A stretch of 64,000 bases of DNA from Bin87 sp963666865 (lineage in GTDB: Bacteria > Chloroflexota > Dehalococcoidia > Lucifugimonadales > UBA3495). The notes beneath the pieces are model-generated. The model saw nothing but the letters and a program-made list of their open reading frames with translations, was not told where the DNA came from and ran no database searches. Where the stretch lies: contig OY763072.1 in NCBI GenBank assembly GCA_963666865.1, positions 1,550,001 to 1,614,000 of the forward strand. The letters run 5' to 3'. The position numbers and the translations under genes were made by a program. Of the stretch, positions 16,010-25,592 are shown one piece after another. The first letter of the stretch is position 1; each line of letters begins with the position of its first letter.

Positions 16010-16219
16010 CTACGAAGGCCGTTCAACGCCCCGGGAGGACCAGTAGGCATCGTTGTTGGGGTTCAATTGGTTCGCCCGGTTGTCGTCGTTACCGTCATCG
16101 TCGTCGGAATCTTCCCAGTTTTCAGGGCGTTCGTCGTACCCCCGGGACTGCCAATAGGCATCGTTATTGGGATTCATCTGATTGGCCCGGTTATCGTCGT
16201 TTCCACCACCTCGCGGCAT
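16010..16219 (-). CDS. small acidic protein with a duplicated DDNRANQ-NPNNDAYW-SRG motif
   Basis: A 69-residue, very acidic protein built from two copies of one 20-residue unit (DDNRANQxNPNNDAYWxSRG) joined by an Asp/Glu linker. GGAGGTG lies 7 bases before the ATG, an excellent site that supports real expression. The motif occurs in small bacterial proteins whose function I do not know. There is no signal peptide. Asn/Asp-rich repeats with a conserved Tyr-Trp could bind a metal or a protein partner, but this is a guess. Confidence 0.75.
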   Translation of the reverse strand: MPRGGGNDDNRANQMNPNNDAYWQSRGYDERPENWEDSDDDDGNDDNRANQLNPNNDAYWSSRGVERPS

Positions 16220-16443
16220 AGCTGCTCACCTCCAGGATGTCTCGCCGCAGAGTAGCAGCAGCTGAGTAGTTTGGAAAGCGTCTCGATGTACTGACTGCGA
16301 CGGTTTTCGTAATCGGGTCAGTGTCCTTCAGACTGACGGAATTCGTCATCATGGGCTAAGTCTGCGATCCTAGGTAACATTTTTGCACGGACCTAAGGGG
16401 TGAACGTATTTTCCGAGGCGGCGCAGCTATCTGTAACGGCTCA

Positions 16444-17807
16444 CTACGCTGCTATTCGTTGCACTTCGCAATCAAGGCATAATCGCTCATCCATGATGCG
16501 TGCAGATTGATTGCACCTTGTTTGGCGCCTTGGCGTCCGCGGCAGTCTGACCCGCATGTGCCGCATATGGGCGTAGTCATCGGCCAGCAGATGGGCCAAA
16601 GCTGTAGCCAGGTAAGCGAGCATAGACATGGCAACGTGAAGACGGACTTTGTAAATGTTGAAATAGCGATGAGTGTCCAGCAAGCGGCTGTGCTTGGCGC
16701 TGCCAAAATGCCTTTCGATACCTGGCCGCTTCTTGAACTCGTTCTTCCATTCCTCTGAGCAACGGGGCAGCAGACCCACGATGCGGAGCAGGCGGCCCTC
16801 GGGCTTTTCGTAGTGCTGGGAGTCGCAGTACCCGCTGAAGTCGGTTTTACTTTTCAGATGACAGCCTCCCGACGGACAGCGGAAGAGGTGGCCTTTCTCC
16901 TCGTCCGTAGCGGTATATTCCATAGACTTTCCGCCGATGCAGGTGGGGCGCCCCTTCTCATCGTAGATGCCGTCGTACAGTCGCCGGCCGGTTTCCTTGT
17001 CCTTGGTAGGTCTCCGGATGGCGACCACCGGCACCATGCCCAAGCTGACGATGTAAAGCAAATTTGTGAGGCTGTCATACCCCTTGTCCCCGAGGAAATA
17101 CTTGGGCGAGATGGTCCGGTACAGGTCCAGGCAGGCATCGAGGTCGGGGATCAAGACCACCATATCGCTGGCGTTGGCCGGCCGGACCTCCGCGAACATG
17201 GGCAGGCCGTGGTTGGCATCGACGATGACATTGGCGGAGTAGCCAAAGAACAACTCATCCTTCCCATCCTTGCGGTTGCCACTGCCGCCATCGTCCCCTC
17301 GTCCTTGCTCACGACCTTGCGACTTTTGCGCCCGCCTCCCGATGAAGCGAAGCGGTGGTTCTTGGCGGTGCGGTGTCCCCACCGGGCATCCGCGTCCTTG
17401 GACGGTATTACCTCATCGGCACCTCGGCGCTTCCGATCCGGCCGGGCCCATGCCACGCTATCGGTGCTGTCCATGACCAGTGAGTGGCCCAGTGGCGGCA
17501 TATCTGCGGGGACGATGCCCATCTCACACAGCCTCTCAATCTCCTCACCGCATTCCAGCCATACGTCCGCTATGATGCGTTTGATGGTGTCCACATGGGC
17601 GGTTAGTTTTTTCTTGAACGAAGAATATGCCGCCTCGCTGGGGGCCCGGTCCAGTCCGCATATTGCCAGTAGCCGGTCGTCGCTATCCAAGCGGTTCAAG
17701 TAAGAATTGGCGTAACGCTCGTTGAGGACGAACTGGAGGACATAAGCACAGAACTTTGGCAGTGCCGCAAATCCAGGATTGCCACCGTGCCGGTGGCTGG
17801 CTTCTAA
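16444..17807 (-). pseudogene. IS1182-like transposase, frameshifted and 5'-truncated
   Basis: Two overlapping frames make one DDE transposase. The first part (frame ending at 17151) has SHRHGGNPGFAALPKFCAYVL and the first catalytic region HSLVMDSTDSVAWARPD. The second (frame ending at 16444) has DELFFGYSANVIVDANHG, the second Asp in FLGDKGYD, and the Glu region in KKRPGIERHFGSAKH. The frame change falls near 17280-17330 with no obvious slippery heptamer, so I treat it as decay. The N-terminus is missing: an IS701-type element (17808-19269) is inserted right at the 5' end, and the apparent first 18 codons of the upstream frame come from that element's left end. Confidence 0.8.
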
Positions 17808-19269
17808 TATTACAGTCGCGCTTGTGGTGAAAGTCTCAGAAAGCGTCTCTTGTAATGACACTGTCTAGCCCGGGCCTGATGCCGGCGTCTCCATCCTGAC
17901 CATTGGATGGTCAGGGCAGGACTGCCTCGGGGTAGCCACAGCAGCCGGCAGAGCAGCAGTCTGACCTCGGACACGGTCAACGGGATGAGTTCTCCCGGGG
18001 GACCGCCCCCTTTTGCCATGGCCACCGACGGCGTAGCGCCGGGTCGCTGCCAGAAAGGCATGGGCCAGTCCGCCTCAGGCGGACCAGCGTGATGTGCCGG
18101 TACCAGCCGACCCAACGGCGCACCTCGTATTCGTCCAGACCCACTTCCTGCTTGGCTTCTTTGAAGGCATCTTCGATGATCCAGCGGCTGCCCGCCACCC
18201 GCGCCAGTTCGGCCAGCGGCACTTCCGCCGCCCCAAAACAGGCGTAATAGGCCAGGTCTTCGGGATCGGTCCGCCTGCGGCGGACGACGCACCAACAGCC
18301 AATGCCCCGGGTCCGGTTCTGACCAGGGACGGATCGGCAATCGGCCCCAATCTTAGAGGCGTGGCCCTTTGGACCCGTCTCCAGCGCTGAGACGTTGCCA
18401 CTGGTCATCGGGTATCTGCTGGGCCAACTCCCGGGCCGCCACCTGGGCCGAGCCACGCTCCGTGTCGGCCCACAGGGGCTCATTGCTCTTCACCGCCAGC
18501 ACGTAGGGCAGGCTCTGCTCCGCCAGCCACCGCCGCAGTCGCCGGTCGTTGCCGTACACCGTATCGCCAGCCACCCAGCCAAAGGGCACCCCAGCCGACA
18601 CCGCCCGGGCAATCATGGTTTGGGCCAGTTCCCCTTTGGTATGGAAAATTACCTCTTCCGGCACCCCAGCTTCCTGCCGCCGCTCCAGATCCTCCGCCCA
18701 TTCCTGGGGCAAATACAACTCCCGATCCAGAAAAGCGGCGCCGTAACGGCTGCCATAGGCCAAAAACACTCCGATCTGACAGTTCTCCACCTTCCCCGCC
18801 GTGCCGCTGTACTGTCGCTTTACCCCCACCGACTTCCTCCCCTGCTTCAGAAACCCCGTCTCATCCGCCACCAGCACCGCCTCTGGGTCTCCCAGATGCT
18901 CCACCACGTACCCTTGCAGATCATCTCGCACCTCATCCGCATCCCAGTGGTACACCGCCAGTCCGCCTCCGGCGGACACCCCGTCGGGAGTGGCGTCCCC
19001 AGCGTACTCGGTCCGCCGCAGGCGGACCACCCGTTCTTGCGCTCCACCGACCCCAGCAATCCTTTCAGGTACGACAGAACCCGTTGCCGCGACTCACTGC
19101 GACTAAAACGATGACCGATACGCTCGTGCAGCGCCCGCAACCCAACTTCCCACTCCAGCACTTCCCTCAGGACCGCCTCTCCCTCCAGCAACGCCCGACC
19201 CATCTCCAACCCCTCCGCTCTCACCAGTAGTCATGGGCTCATCCTATCAAACTAAGCGCGACTGTAATA
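17808..19269. mobile_element. IS701-family element with 16-bp TIRs and CTAA target duplication
   Basis: The left end TATTACAGTCGCGCTT (17808-17823) is matched exactly by the inverted right end at 19254-19269. Both ends are flanked by CTAA (17804-17807 and 19270-19273). A 4-bp YTAR duplication is the known signature of IS701. Length 1462 bp. The element sits between a truncated IS1182-like transposase and the 3' end of another IS701-type transposase. Its own transposase gene is broken. Confidence 0.9.
17870..19224 (-). pseudogene. IS701 transposase broken by four short palindromes
   Basis: The minus strand encodes an IS701 transposase in pieces: N-terminus RFSRSESRQRVLSYLKGLL and VERKNGW; then AGDATPDGV, VYHWDADEVRDDLQGYVVE and LVADETGFLKQGRKSVGVKR (first Asp); then a third frame with GHWLLVRR; then DPEDLAYYACFG and GSRWIIEDAFKEAKQEVGLD (Glu region). 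The change from GHWLLVRR to DPEDLAYY falls exactly on a GTCCGCC-type palindrome (18269-18285). Other copies at 18068, 18961 and 19011 also replace or interrupt family-conserved residues. The gene cannot make a functional protein. Confidence 0.85.
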
Positions 19270-19274
19270 CTAAG

Positions 19275-20721
19275 CTAGACTTTGCGCAATTCAAGCGGCG
19301 TAAGCGAGGGAGTCCACCATTCGGTGGTATAGGGTGACGGGGAGTTCCTGAGCGTCGGCGCTGGCTGCGGACAGTGAAAAACCCTCTGAGGCCAGCTACA
19401 GGTGGCGACGCACCAGGGCGATGGCGTCCACAAAAGTCGGCGATCCGCCTCAGGCGGATCGTACTAGGCTGCGGTGCGCTGGGTGATGGGATGATGCTTT
19501 TGCAAGGCGTGGGCGGCCAGGGTGGTCCAGGAGAAGAGACCCAGCAGGATGGGGGTGGTGCGCGCAATGGCCAGGTCGGACCACTGGCGCTGGGTCTCCA
19601 TGCCCAGATGGGTGCGTGCTTCCTGAAAGAGCCTGCCCCGTACTTGATACGGGGTGACTTCCAGTTGTCAGCGCAACACAAACCACTCCAGGATCTGGGT
19701 CGGGTCCGCCGACAGGTCGGTGCAAAGCAGGGCCTGGGGATCAAAGGCGCCTTCGGAGTCGCGGACCAATACCCAGCGGATAGTCACCGCCGGTTTGCCC
19801 GAGCGGTACCAGACGGCGGTTTGGGAGGTGAGTTCCACGGTGCGGGTGGTGCCGTCGTACCAGGAAACTTCAGCGACAGTCCACGGCGCGTCGGCTTGGT
19901 CAAGCAGAGTTTTCAGCGATGGTTGCCGGGGGCCTTTCAGGGCTGGCTGGCCAGTTTGACCCGGTGATCGTGGCGGCGATGGCGCATAGAGGGCGGCGTC
20001 CAGGCGCAGTCTGGCGATGAGGGTCACCGGCTGACGCAGGGACTGGCAGCAGTGGAGCAGATCCAGTCCGCCTCAGGCGGATCGCCCACCAGGACCAGAG
20101 GGCGATGGGGCAGCCAGCGTGGTTCGGCAGGCTCACCATGAGCGCAGCAGCATGATCATCTGCCGGGCCCAGTCGGTTCCGCCTATGGCGGATTGTGCCG
20201 GCGTCCCTGCTGCTGGTGGTAACGAGAGGAGGGTGCCAGCACCGTGAGCACCGGCAACGCCCAATGGCGTCCTGCCCACGGGACGTGGCACACCCACATC
20301 AGGGAGATCCAGCGTCCGCCTATGGCGGACTGGCCTTGACCAGTTGGTGGCGGCTGGAACGCACCGCGTCTCGGTAGATGCCCCGAGCCTTGATCTTGGC
20401 CCCGCGACGCCGCTCCAGAGTTTCGTCGATGCCGAAAACCAAGGGGCCGTCGCCCCGATCCAGATGTTGGAGCAAAAGCAAGAGCAGGACGCGGGCAACT
20501 GCGCGGGACGACCACACCGCCCGATTGAGCACCTCATGGTAGCGGGCGTAGTCGCGCTGGTCGCTGCGTCCCATGACGCGCAGCGCCGCGGCCACAGTGC
20601 GCTGGCCGGTGGTCAGGACCGTGCCCACCAGCAGCAGCTGGGCTTTCTGCCAAGTCGGGTTGGTGAACAATGTTGCGAAGGGAAGGGGCAGGGCTACAAT
20701 GGCCGCGGGCAGGGTGAGCAT
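19275..20721 (-). pseudogene. DDE_5/IS701-type transposase, degraded
   Basis: The protein can be followed through several frames: FATLFTNPTWQKAQLLLVGT and RTVAAALRVMG (N-terminus), LVFGIDETLERRRGAKIKAR with RGIYRDAVRSSRHQLVKAS (first Asp), WISLMWVCHVPWAG, TDWARQMIMLLRSW, LIARLRLDAALYAP, WYDGTTRTVELTSQTAVWY, IRWVLVRDSEGAFDPQALLC and QILEWFVLR, then ARTHLGMETQRQWSDLA. Frame breaks coincide with family A palindromes at 20314, 20178, 20067 and 19441. A family B palindrome (19630-19655) adds eight residues in frame. A TGA replaces the expected Trp codon between WFVLR and QLEVT. Confidence 0.8.
19630..19655. repeat. short palindrome family B, copy 1 (in-frame 24-nt insertion)
   Basis: Arms CCCCGTA/TACGGGG with a CAGGCT tail. 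On the minus strand it adds exactly 24 nt (PYQVRGRL) between LEVT and FQEARTHLG of the transposase, where relatives read LEVT-F-x-E-ARTHLG without a gap. Confidence 0.8.
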
Positions 20722-20779
20722 GGTCGGGCCTTTCCGTGGAAAGTAGGGTCAGGCCAGCTTACCCTGTCCTTTTACTTTT

Positions 20780-21495
20780 CTAAAAATGCGCAAAGCCCAG
20801 CTTGTAGGAGTGGTCTTGCACCGCCAGGTAAAGGTCTCCGGTCATACTGATGGCACTGATGGCGCTCAGATGGCGATTGTTGAATGATCAGGCTCAGTTT
20901 GCGTCGGATTACCGGGGTCTGGGCCACCGGCGCCCAGGTGCGCAGTCCGCCTCGGCGGACGGGCAACAGGTAGAACCCCGATTCGTCAGCCCACAGGATG
21001 GTTCTTCCTTCAGCTAGGGCCTTTTTTGAGCTCGGGGAAGCGACGCTCCCGCCAGTCCCGGATTGCGTCCTCATCGCGCTGGGTGGCCCGCAGGGCCGGT
21101 TTCTGCACGCTGAAGCCACAATCCTTCAAAATCCGTCCCACTTGGGAGGGGTCGTAAGACACGCCGAATTCCTGCTCGATGACCTGGCCCACCCGCCGCC
21201 GCGTCCAAACCTCTCCGCAGAACCCGTAGGCCGCAGGACCCCGGCCCAGCAATCCGGGGAGTTGCCCCCGCTGCTCGTCGCTCAACTTGGACGGCCCGCC
21301 GGGTGGCTTGCGGTGGCGCAGGGCGGAGATGCCGCCCTGACGGGCCTTGCTGACCCACTGGCTCACCGCCCCTGCGGTGACGCCCAGAGCCGTGGCCACG
21401 TCCTGCTGTTTCCAGCCCTGCTGGACCAACTCCCAAGCTCGCAGCCGCCGGATTTCCTTCCAATCGGTAGGCTTCTCATCATTCGCACTATTCAT
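20780..21495 (-). pseudogene. IS630-family transposase, frameshifted and 3'-truncated
   Basis: The N-terminal 155 residues are an intact IS630 helix-turn-helix pair (RLRAWELVQQGWKQQDVATAL; GVTAGAVSQWVSKARQGGIS) ending RRFPELKK. The frame then changes at an A6 tract (near 21015-21020; A5 would read ELKKALAEGRTI). The catalytic part ILWADESGFYLLP follows in the second frame, and a family A palindrome (20945-20960) splits LLP from LRTWAP. The last part (LSAISAISMTGDLYLAVQDHSYKLGFAHF) ends early, without the second Asp and Glu region. IS630 elements can use transcriptional or ribosomal slippage on A-runs, but this copy is dead because of its truncation. Confidence 0.8.
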
Positions 21496-21544
21496 GAGGC
21501 TGATTATCTCACATGCCTAATCCCGCCTTTAGATCATCATTCAC

Positions 21545-21860
21545 GCATCAGTAAGTCCCAGGAAGACGGCTCCGGCCGCATCACCGTGATCCGATCCAAG
21601 ACCGACGCCGAGGCCCAGGGCCGGTGGTGGCCATCACACTTGCCGCTATGCAGGCCCTGGACGCGATACGGCCGGAGGGGGCTTCAGGTGAGGAGACAGT
21701 GTTCGGGCTGTCGGAGTCCCAGATCGCCCGGCGGGTCAAGGCCATCGCCAGGGCCGCGGGGCTGGCGGGTTGGGAATTTTTCAGCGGCCACAGCGGGCGC
21801 ATTGGCATTCCCCGCCGCATGGCGCATTGCCTCAATAAAAAGGTTACTTATAAGAAGTAA
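21545..21860 (+). pseudogene. tyrosine recombinase (integrase) C-terminal fragment
   Basis: Two frames together resemble the catalytic end of a phage-type integrase: SKSQEDGSGRITVIRSKTD, then ITLAAMQALDAIRPEG, LSESQIARRVKAIARAAGL and WEFFSGHSGRIGIPRRMA. GHSGR is the HxxR box of tyrosine recombinases. The N-terminal half and the final catalytic Tyr are missing. It is bordered by the IS630 remnant on the left and the 21872 element on the right, so an older integrated element was probably broken up by IS insertions. Confidence 0.7.
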
Positions 21861-21871
21861 TTGCCGCAAAT

Positions 21872-23468
21872 AGAATGCTACCGAAAATTCGGGAGGCGTT
21901 CTTGTGGCAGGAGGCATGAGCAGGATGGCGAAACAAGAGTTGCTGGCATCGATACGGGACCGCTACCGGGAGTCGTCCCGCAAGGACAAGAGCGAGATCC
22001 TGGACGAGTTCATCGCCGTAACCGGCCATCACCGCAAGCATGGCATCAGGCTGTTAGCACAGTCCGAGAAAGGCAGCGGCGGGACCGGTGCAGTCAAAGG
22101 GCAGTGGATCTACGACGATGCGGTCCGCGAGGTCGTGGTCCTGATCTGGGAAGCTTCGGACCGCATCTGCGGGAAACGTCTGAAGGCGGCGATGCCCCAC
22201 GTGGTGGAGTCCATGGAGCGCCATGGTCATCTGGATCTGGACCCAGAGGTGAAAACACGAGTGCTTTCAGCCAGCGCGGCCACCCTGGACCGGTTGCTGA
22301 AACCGGTGCGGGCCACGGTGGCCGGTCGGCGCAAACGCCGGCGGCGATGGTCTCCCGGTCGCAACATTCCGGTACGGACCTTTGCCGATTGGAACCGGCC
22401 GCCGCCCGGGTTCCTGGAGATTGACCTGGTGACCCACTGCGGCGACAGCATGTGGGGATCGTTCATTTACAGCCTGGTGGCCACCGACGTCTGCACCGGC
22501 TGGACCGAGGCGGTGCCCCTGCTGGCCCGGGAGCAAAACCTGGTGGTGGCGGGTCTGGAAGCCATCGCGAAACAATTGCCCTTTCCCGTCCTCGGCATCG
22601 ACTCCGATAACGACAGCGTGTTCATCAATGATACGCTCACTCGGTACTGCGCCGACCGTGGCATCGAGTTCACCCGTTCCCGGGCGTACCGCAAGAACGA
22701 TCAGGCCTGGGTGGAGCAGAAGAACGGCGCGGTGATCCGGCGGTTCCTGGGCCATGAGCGGTACTCAGGCCAGGTGGCAGGGCAGACCATAGCCCATCGG
22801 CACTGCGCCATGCGGCTGTACGTGAACTACTTCCAGCCTCCGTTCAAGCTGATGGGGAAGACGCGCAACGGGTCGGCGGTGATCAAGGGCTACAGCCCGC
22901 CGGCCACGCCCTGCGACTGGGTGATCCGGCACGAGGCGGTCAGCGCCGATGCAAAGATGAAGCTCGCCGAACACCGGGCCACGTTGGACCCAGTAGTATT
23001 GTTGCACACCATCAGGGAAGGCGAGTCGGCGCTGGCAGCCATCGTGTCCCCTGAACTCAGGCCCACCCCACGGGGTGAGAGCCAGGAGCGGTTCTTGGCC
23101 AAGCTGCCCGATCGATGGCGTGAGGAGCAGGAGCCAAACGATCGGGAGCCCAGGGTGAAACCACCGCGCCACTGGCGAACGCGGAAGGACCCATTCGAGG
23201 GCGTGTGGTGCAACGTTTTGGAATGGTTGCAGGAAGACCCAGACGCCAGTGCGATGGCGCTGCTGGGCCGGCTGTAGGCAGATCACCCGGACCGGTTCGG
23301 CCGGGCGAACCTGCGCACGTTACAGCGCCGGGTGCAACAGTGGCGAGGCATCATGGCAAACAAGCTGGTCTACGCCGCGTCGGAAGCTACGCTGCCGGAC
23401 CCGGCCGGACTGCCGGAAATCGCGCTGGCGGCGGCAGATCCAAAGTGCTGAGTTTTCGGTAACATTCT
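21872..23468. mobile_element. integrase-core IS with 19-bp imperfect TIRs
   Basis: The left end AGAATGCTACCGAAAATTC (21872-21890) matches the inverted right end (23450-23468) at 17 of 19 positions, and the transposase gene lies between them. No clear target duplication is visible at the boundaries I chose, so the ends may be off by a few bases. Confidence 0.75.
21904..23277 (+). CDS. integrase-core (rve) transposase with an amber stop before its C-terminus
   Basis: A 457-residue transposase. A helical N-terminus (ELLASIRDRYRESSRKDKSE; GHHRKHGIRLLA) is followed by an rve catalytic domain: first Asp in GFLEIDLVTHCG, second in PVLGIDSDNDSVFIN, and Glu in KNDQAWVEQKNGAVIRRFLG. The reading frame continues beyond the TAG at 23275 for 58 more codons to 23451 with sensible sequence (ADHPDRFGRANLRTLQRRVQ), which belongs to the family's usual C-terminal helix. 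The stop therefore looks like a recent CAG-to-TAG change, and the protein may be inactive or need suppression. It lies within the TIRs at 21872 and 23468. Confidence 0.8.
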   Translation: MAGGMSRMAKQELLASIRDRYRESSRKDKSEILDEFIAVTGHHRKHGIRLLAQSEKGSGGTGAVKGQWIYDDAVREVVVLIWEASDRICGKRLKAAMPHVVESMERHGHLDLDPEVKTRVLSASAATLDRLLKPVRATVAGRRKRRRRWSPGRNIPVRTFADWNRPPPGFLEIDLVTHCGDSMWGSFIYSLVATDVCTGWTEAVPLLAREQNLVVAGLEAIAKQLPFPVLGIDSDNDSVFINDTLTRYCADRGIEFTRSRAYRKNDQAWVEQKNGAVIRRFLGHERYSGQVAGQTIAHRHCAMRLYVNYFQPPFKLMGKTRNGSAVIKGYSPPATPCDWVIRHEAVSADAKMKLAEHRATLDPVVLLHTIREGESALAAIVSPELRPTPRGESQERFLAKLPDRWREEQEPNDREPRVKPPRHWRTRKDPFEGVWCNVLEWLQEDPDASAMALLGRL

Positions 23469-23582
23469 CTGATGAGGCAATAGGGACAGGTATAACTATC
23501 GCTCCTGATCGGGCGCTAGTCCACGGTCTCGACAGTAACGGATTGGACCTCGTAATCGCCAATATCAGATGCGCCCACGACT

Positions 23583-23709
23583 AGTAGACGAACCGCTTTG
23601 AAATGATGGAGATCCGTCTTCACGCCTTGCTTTAGACCGACTTCGCTGGAGAACCAGGACGAAGCCAGCAACTCATCATTTCAAAAATTTCGGACCACCA
23701 GCTGCCGAC
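23583..23709. repeat. MITE-like repeat family E, copy 1
   Basis: About 127 bp with imperfect inverted ends: TAGTAGACGAACCGCTTTGA at the left and an inverted form ending in CATCATTTCAAAA...CCACCAGC at the right. The second copy at 25453-25592 shares the ends but not the middle. No coding sequence. Confidence 0.5.
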
Positions 23710-23787
23710 GCCAAGAACCGCCGCCTGATTCCCACCGAACTGACACTGTGACGGGGAGAAAGTCAGGGCAACCCTACAGGGATATGG

Positions 23788-24201
23788 CTACTGTCCGACT
23801 CTCCTGAACTTGGGCAGGGTTATCTCGTCGTTGACCGCCTCAAAGACTACCTCCACTTCCATGCCGATCTCGATGTCGTCCGCGTCACAGTCCACCAGAT
23901 TGCTGATAAGGTAGACCCCCTCCTCCAGCTCAACTTCCACCACGCCCCAGGGGAGACGCTCCCGGAAGGCCGGGTTCACCGGCTGGCGGGTTATGACGTA
24001 GGTGTAGACCTTGCCCTTCCCCGGCGACTCCACCCACTCCAGGTTGGACGAAGCGCACTCCGGGCAGTTGGGTCTTGGCGGATGGTGGAAGGAACGGCAG
24101 TCCAGGCAACGCCGCAGCACCAGTCGGCGCTGCCGGCACTGGTCCCAGAATTCCTGGTTGTCCAGGTTGGGCACCGGCAGGGGAAAATTAGCGGTAGTCA
24201 C
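23788..24201 (-). CDS. Zn-ribbon OB-fold protein (DUF35) partner of the thiolase
   Basis: A 137-residue protein of the DUF35 family. A rubredoxin-like zinc ribbon (CLDC...CPEC; RRCLDCRSFHHPPRPNCPEC) is followed by an OB-fold (GKGKVYTYVITRQPVNPAF, then WGVVEVELEEGVYLISNLV). Such proteins form complexes with thiolases or HMG-CoA synthases and bind the CoA-thioester substrate for transfer between enzymes, for example in sterol side-chain and acyl-CoA degradation. It starts 7 bases after the thiolase gene and is surely co-transcribed and complexed with it. Confidence 0.92.
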   Translation of the reverse strand: MTTANFPLPVPNLDNQEFWDQCRQRRLVLRRCLDCRSFHHPPRPNCPECASSNLEWVESPGKGKVYTYVITRQPVNPAFRERLPWGVVEVELEEGVYLISNLVDCDADDIEIGMEVEVVFEAVNDEITLPKFRRVGQ

Positions 24202-24208
24202 AGCTGAC

Positions 24209-25345
24209 TCACCTCCTCAGTATCAGGGCGCCCGAGCCGTCGCCACTGTCAACCAGACCCAACTCCGCGCCCTCCACCTGGGCCGGCGACTGTCCCCGCA
24301 ACTGACGCACCACTTCGATGATCTGGTTCATGCCCTGAAGGTAGGCCTCGGATAGATGCCCGCCGGAAGTGTTGACCGGCAGTTCTCCGCCCACTCCAAT
24401 CCTGCCCCCTTCGACGAAGGGCCCGCCCTCGCCGCGCTGGCAGAAACCGTAGTCCTCCAGCTTGGTGATAATCACCGGGCTGAAGTGGTCGTAGAAGCCG
24501 ACCACGTCAATGTCCTGCGGGGTGACCCCAGCCTCACCGAACAACTCAGGGGCCAGCAGGGCTCCGCCGCTTTCGTCCCAGGAACGCCCGTGCCCGTCCA
24601 TACCGGCCAGCAGCGTTTGGGCAGCGCTGGTTATGTACACCGGCGGCTGTTTCAGGTTGGCCGCCCTTTCCGCCGAGGTGATGACGAAAGCGTTGGCCCC
24701 GTCGGCCTCCAGCGCGCAGTCCAGTATGTGCAGGGGGTCGAAGAACATTCTGGAGGTCAGGTAGTCCTCCATGGTGATGGGCCGCCCGTGCATGATGGCC
24801 TTGGGATTGAGACAGGCGTTATTTCGGAAGGCCACCGCCACCGCGCCAAAATGCTCCATCTTGGTGCCGAACTCGTGCATGTGGCGACGCGCCCGCAGTG
24901 CGCTGGATTGCCCCGGCACCAACAGGCCGTAAGGCTCGGTGAATGCGGAGCTGCCCAGGCCCCGGCGGGTGGTGACGGTGCCGGAGCCGTAGCGTTGCCC
25001 GGAGCGGCCGTTGACTGAACGATACACCAGCACGTTGTTGACCAAGCCCTGGGCAACGGCCATCGCCGACTGTATGACCAGGCCGCAGGCCGCCCCGCCC
25101 AGCGGCCCCAATTCGCCGTAGTACCGCAGGTAGGGAATACCCAGGCAGGCAGCCAATTCCCCCTGGGGTGTGGAGTCGGCGGTAAACTTCACGATGCCGT
25201 CAATATCCTGGGGAACCAGACCCGCGTCGGCGATGGCGCGGTTGGCCGCCTCCACTGCCATGCTCAACTCGGTCCTGCCCGAGTCCCGGTTGTAGACCGT
25301 CTCTCCCACGCCAACGATAGCGCATTTGTCCTTCAAGGTGCTCAT
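24209..25345 (-). CDS. thiolase-family (SCP2/lipid-transfer type) acetyltransferase
   Basis: A 378-residue thiolase-fold protein. Recognisable parts are CAIVGVGETVYNRDSGRTEL (N-terminus), IADAGLVPQDIDGIVKFTAD, the nucleophile region GPLGGAACGLVIQSAM, and the C-terminal NTSGGHLSEAYLQGMNQIIE with the catalytic His. Length and motif pattern fit the SCP2-type branch that works with DUF35 partners in thiolytic or aldolytic cleavage of branched or sterol-type acyl-CoAs. No transit or signal peptide is present. With etfAB at the start of the window it suggests acyl-CoA catabolism, but the exact substrate is unknown. Confidence 0.92.
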   Translation of the reverse strand: MSTLKDKCAIVGVGETVYNRDSGRTELSMAVEAANRAIADAGLVPQDIDGIVKFTADSTPQGELAACLGIPYLRYYGELGPLGGAACGLVIQSAMAVAQGLVNNVLVYRSVNGRSGQRYGSGTVTTRRGLGSSAFTEPYGLLVPGQSSALRARRHMHEFGTKMEHFGAVAVAFRNNACLNPKAIMHGRPITMEDYLTSRMFFDPLHILDCALEADGANAFVITSAERAANLKQPPVYITSAAQTLLAGMDGHGRSWDESGGALLAPELFGEAGVTPQDIDVVGFYDHFSPVIITKLEDYGFCQRGEGGPFVEGGRIGVGGELPVNTSGGHLSEAYLQGMNQIIEVVRQLRGQSPAQVEGAELGLVDSGDGSGALILRR

Positions 25346-25452
25346 GTACGGCCCTCCTGTCCTTGGCCAAACACCCGCCGCCGCAGGGAATGGTGGTGGT
25401 TATCGGCGGTGGGCGGGGCACGAATTGGGCTGTGGCCTCTCCCTGGTAGTCC

Positions 25453-25592
25453 CGGGCTGGTAAACCAACAGCTTTGAATTGATGGTTGAGTAATTGGCAG
25501 GATGACGGGAGAGCAGCGATGCCCGAATATTCCTGTGCAATCAGGCTAACCTCGACTAACCGTCATTTCAAAGATGTTCGACTACTAAACTA
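25453..25592. repeat. MITE-like repeat family E, copy 2
   Basis: The ends match copy 1 (23583-23709) in opposite orientation: CTTTGAATTGATGG near the left and CGTCATTTCAAAGATGTTCG at the right. It abuts and shares its last bases with the next element at 25585. Confidence 0.5.

Larger units (their letters stand above)
18068..20960. repeat. short palindrome family A, nine copies inside three transposase genes
   Basis: Each copy is 15-21 bp with arms TCCGCC/GGCGGA and usually a three-base centre. Positions: 18068-18084, 18269-18285, 18961-18977 and 19011-19027 (IS701); 19441-19461, 20067-20081, 20178-20192 and 20314-20330 (second IS701-type gene); 20945-20960 (IS630). Arms often extend to GTCCGCC/GGCGGAC or CGATCCGCC/GGCGGATCG. 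Wherever the host protein family is recognisable, the copy coincides with a frame break or with extra or replaced residues. Confidence 0.9.

Noticed and set aside
17280..17330. Programmed frameshift in the IS1182-like transposase
   Set aside because: No slippery heptamer lies at the frame change, and the 5' end of the gene is already lost.
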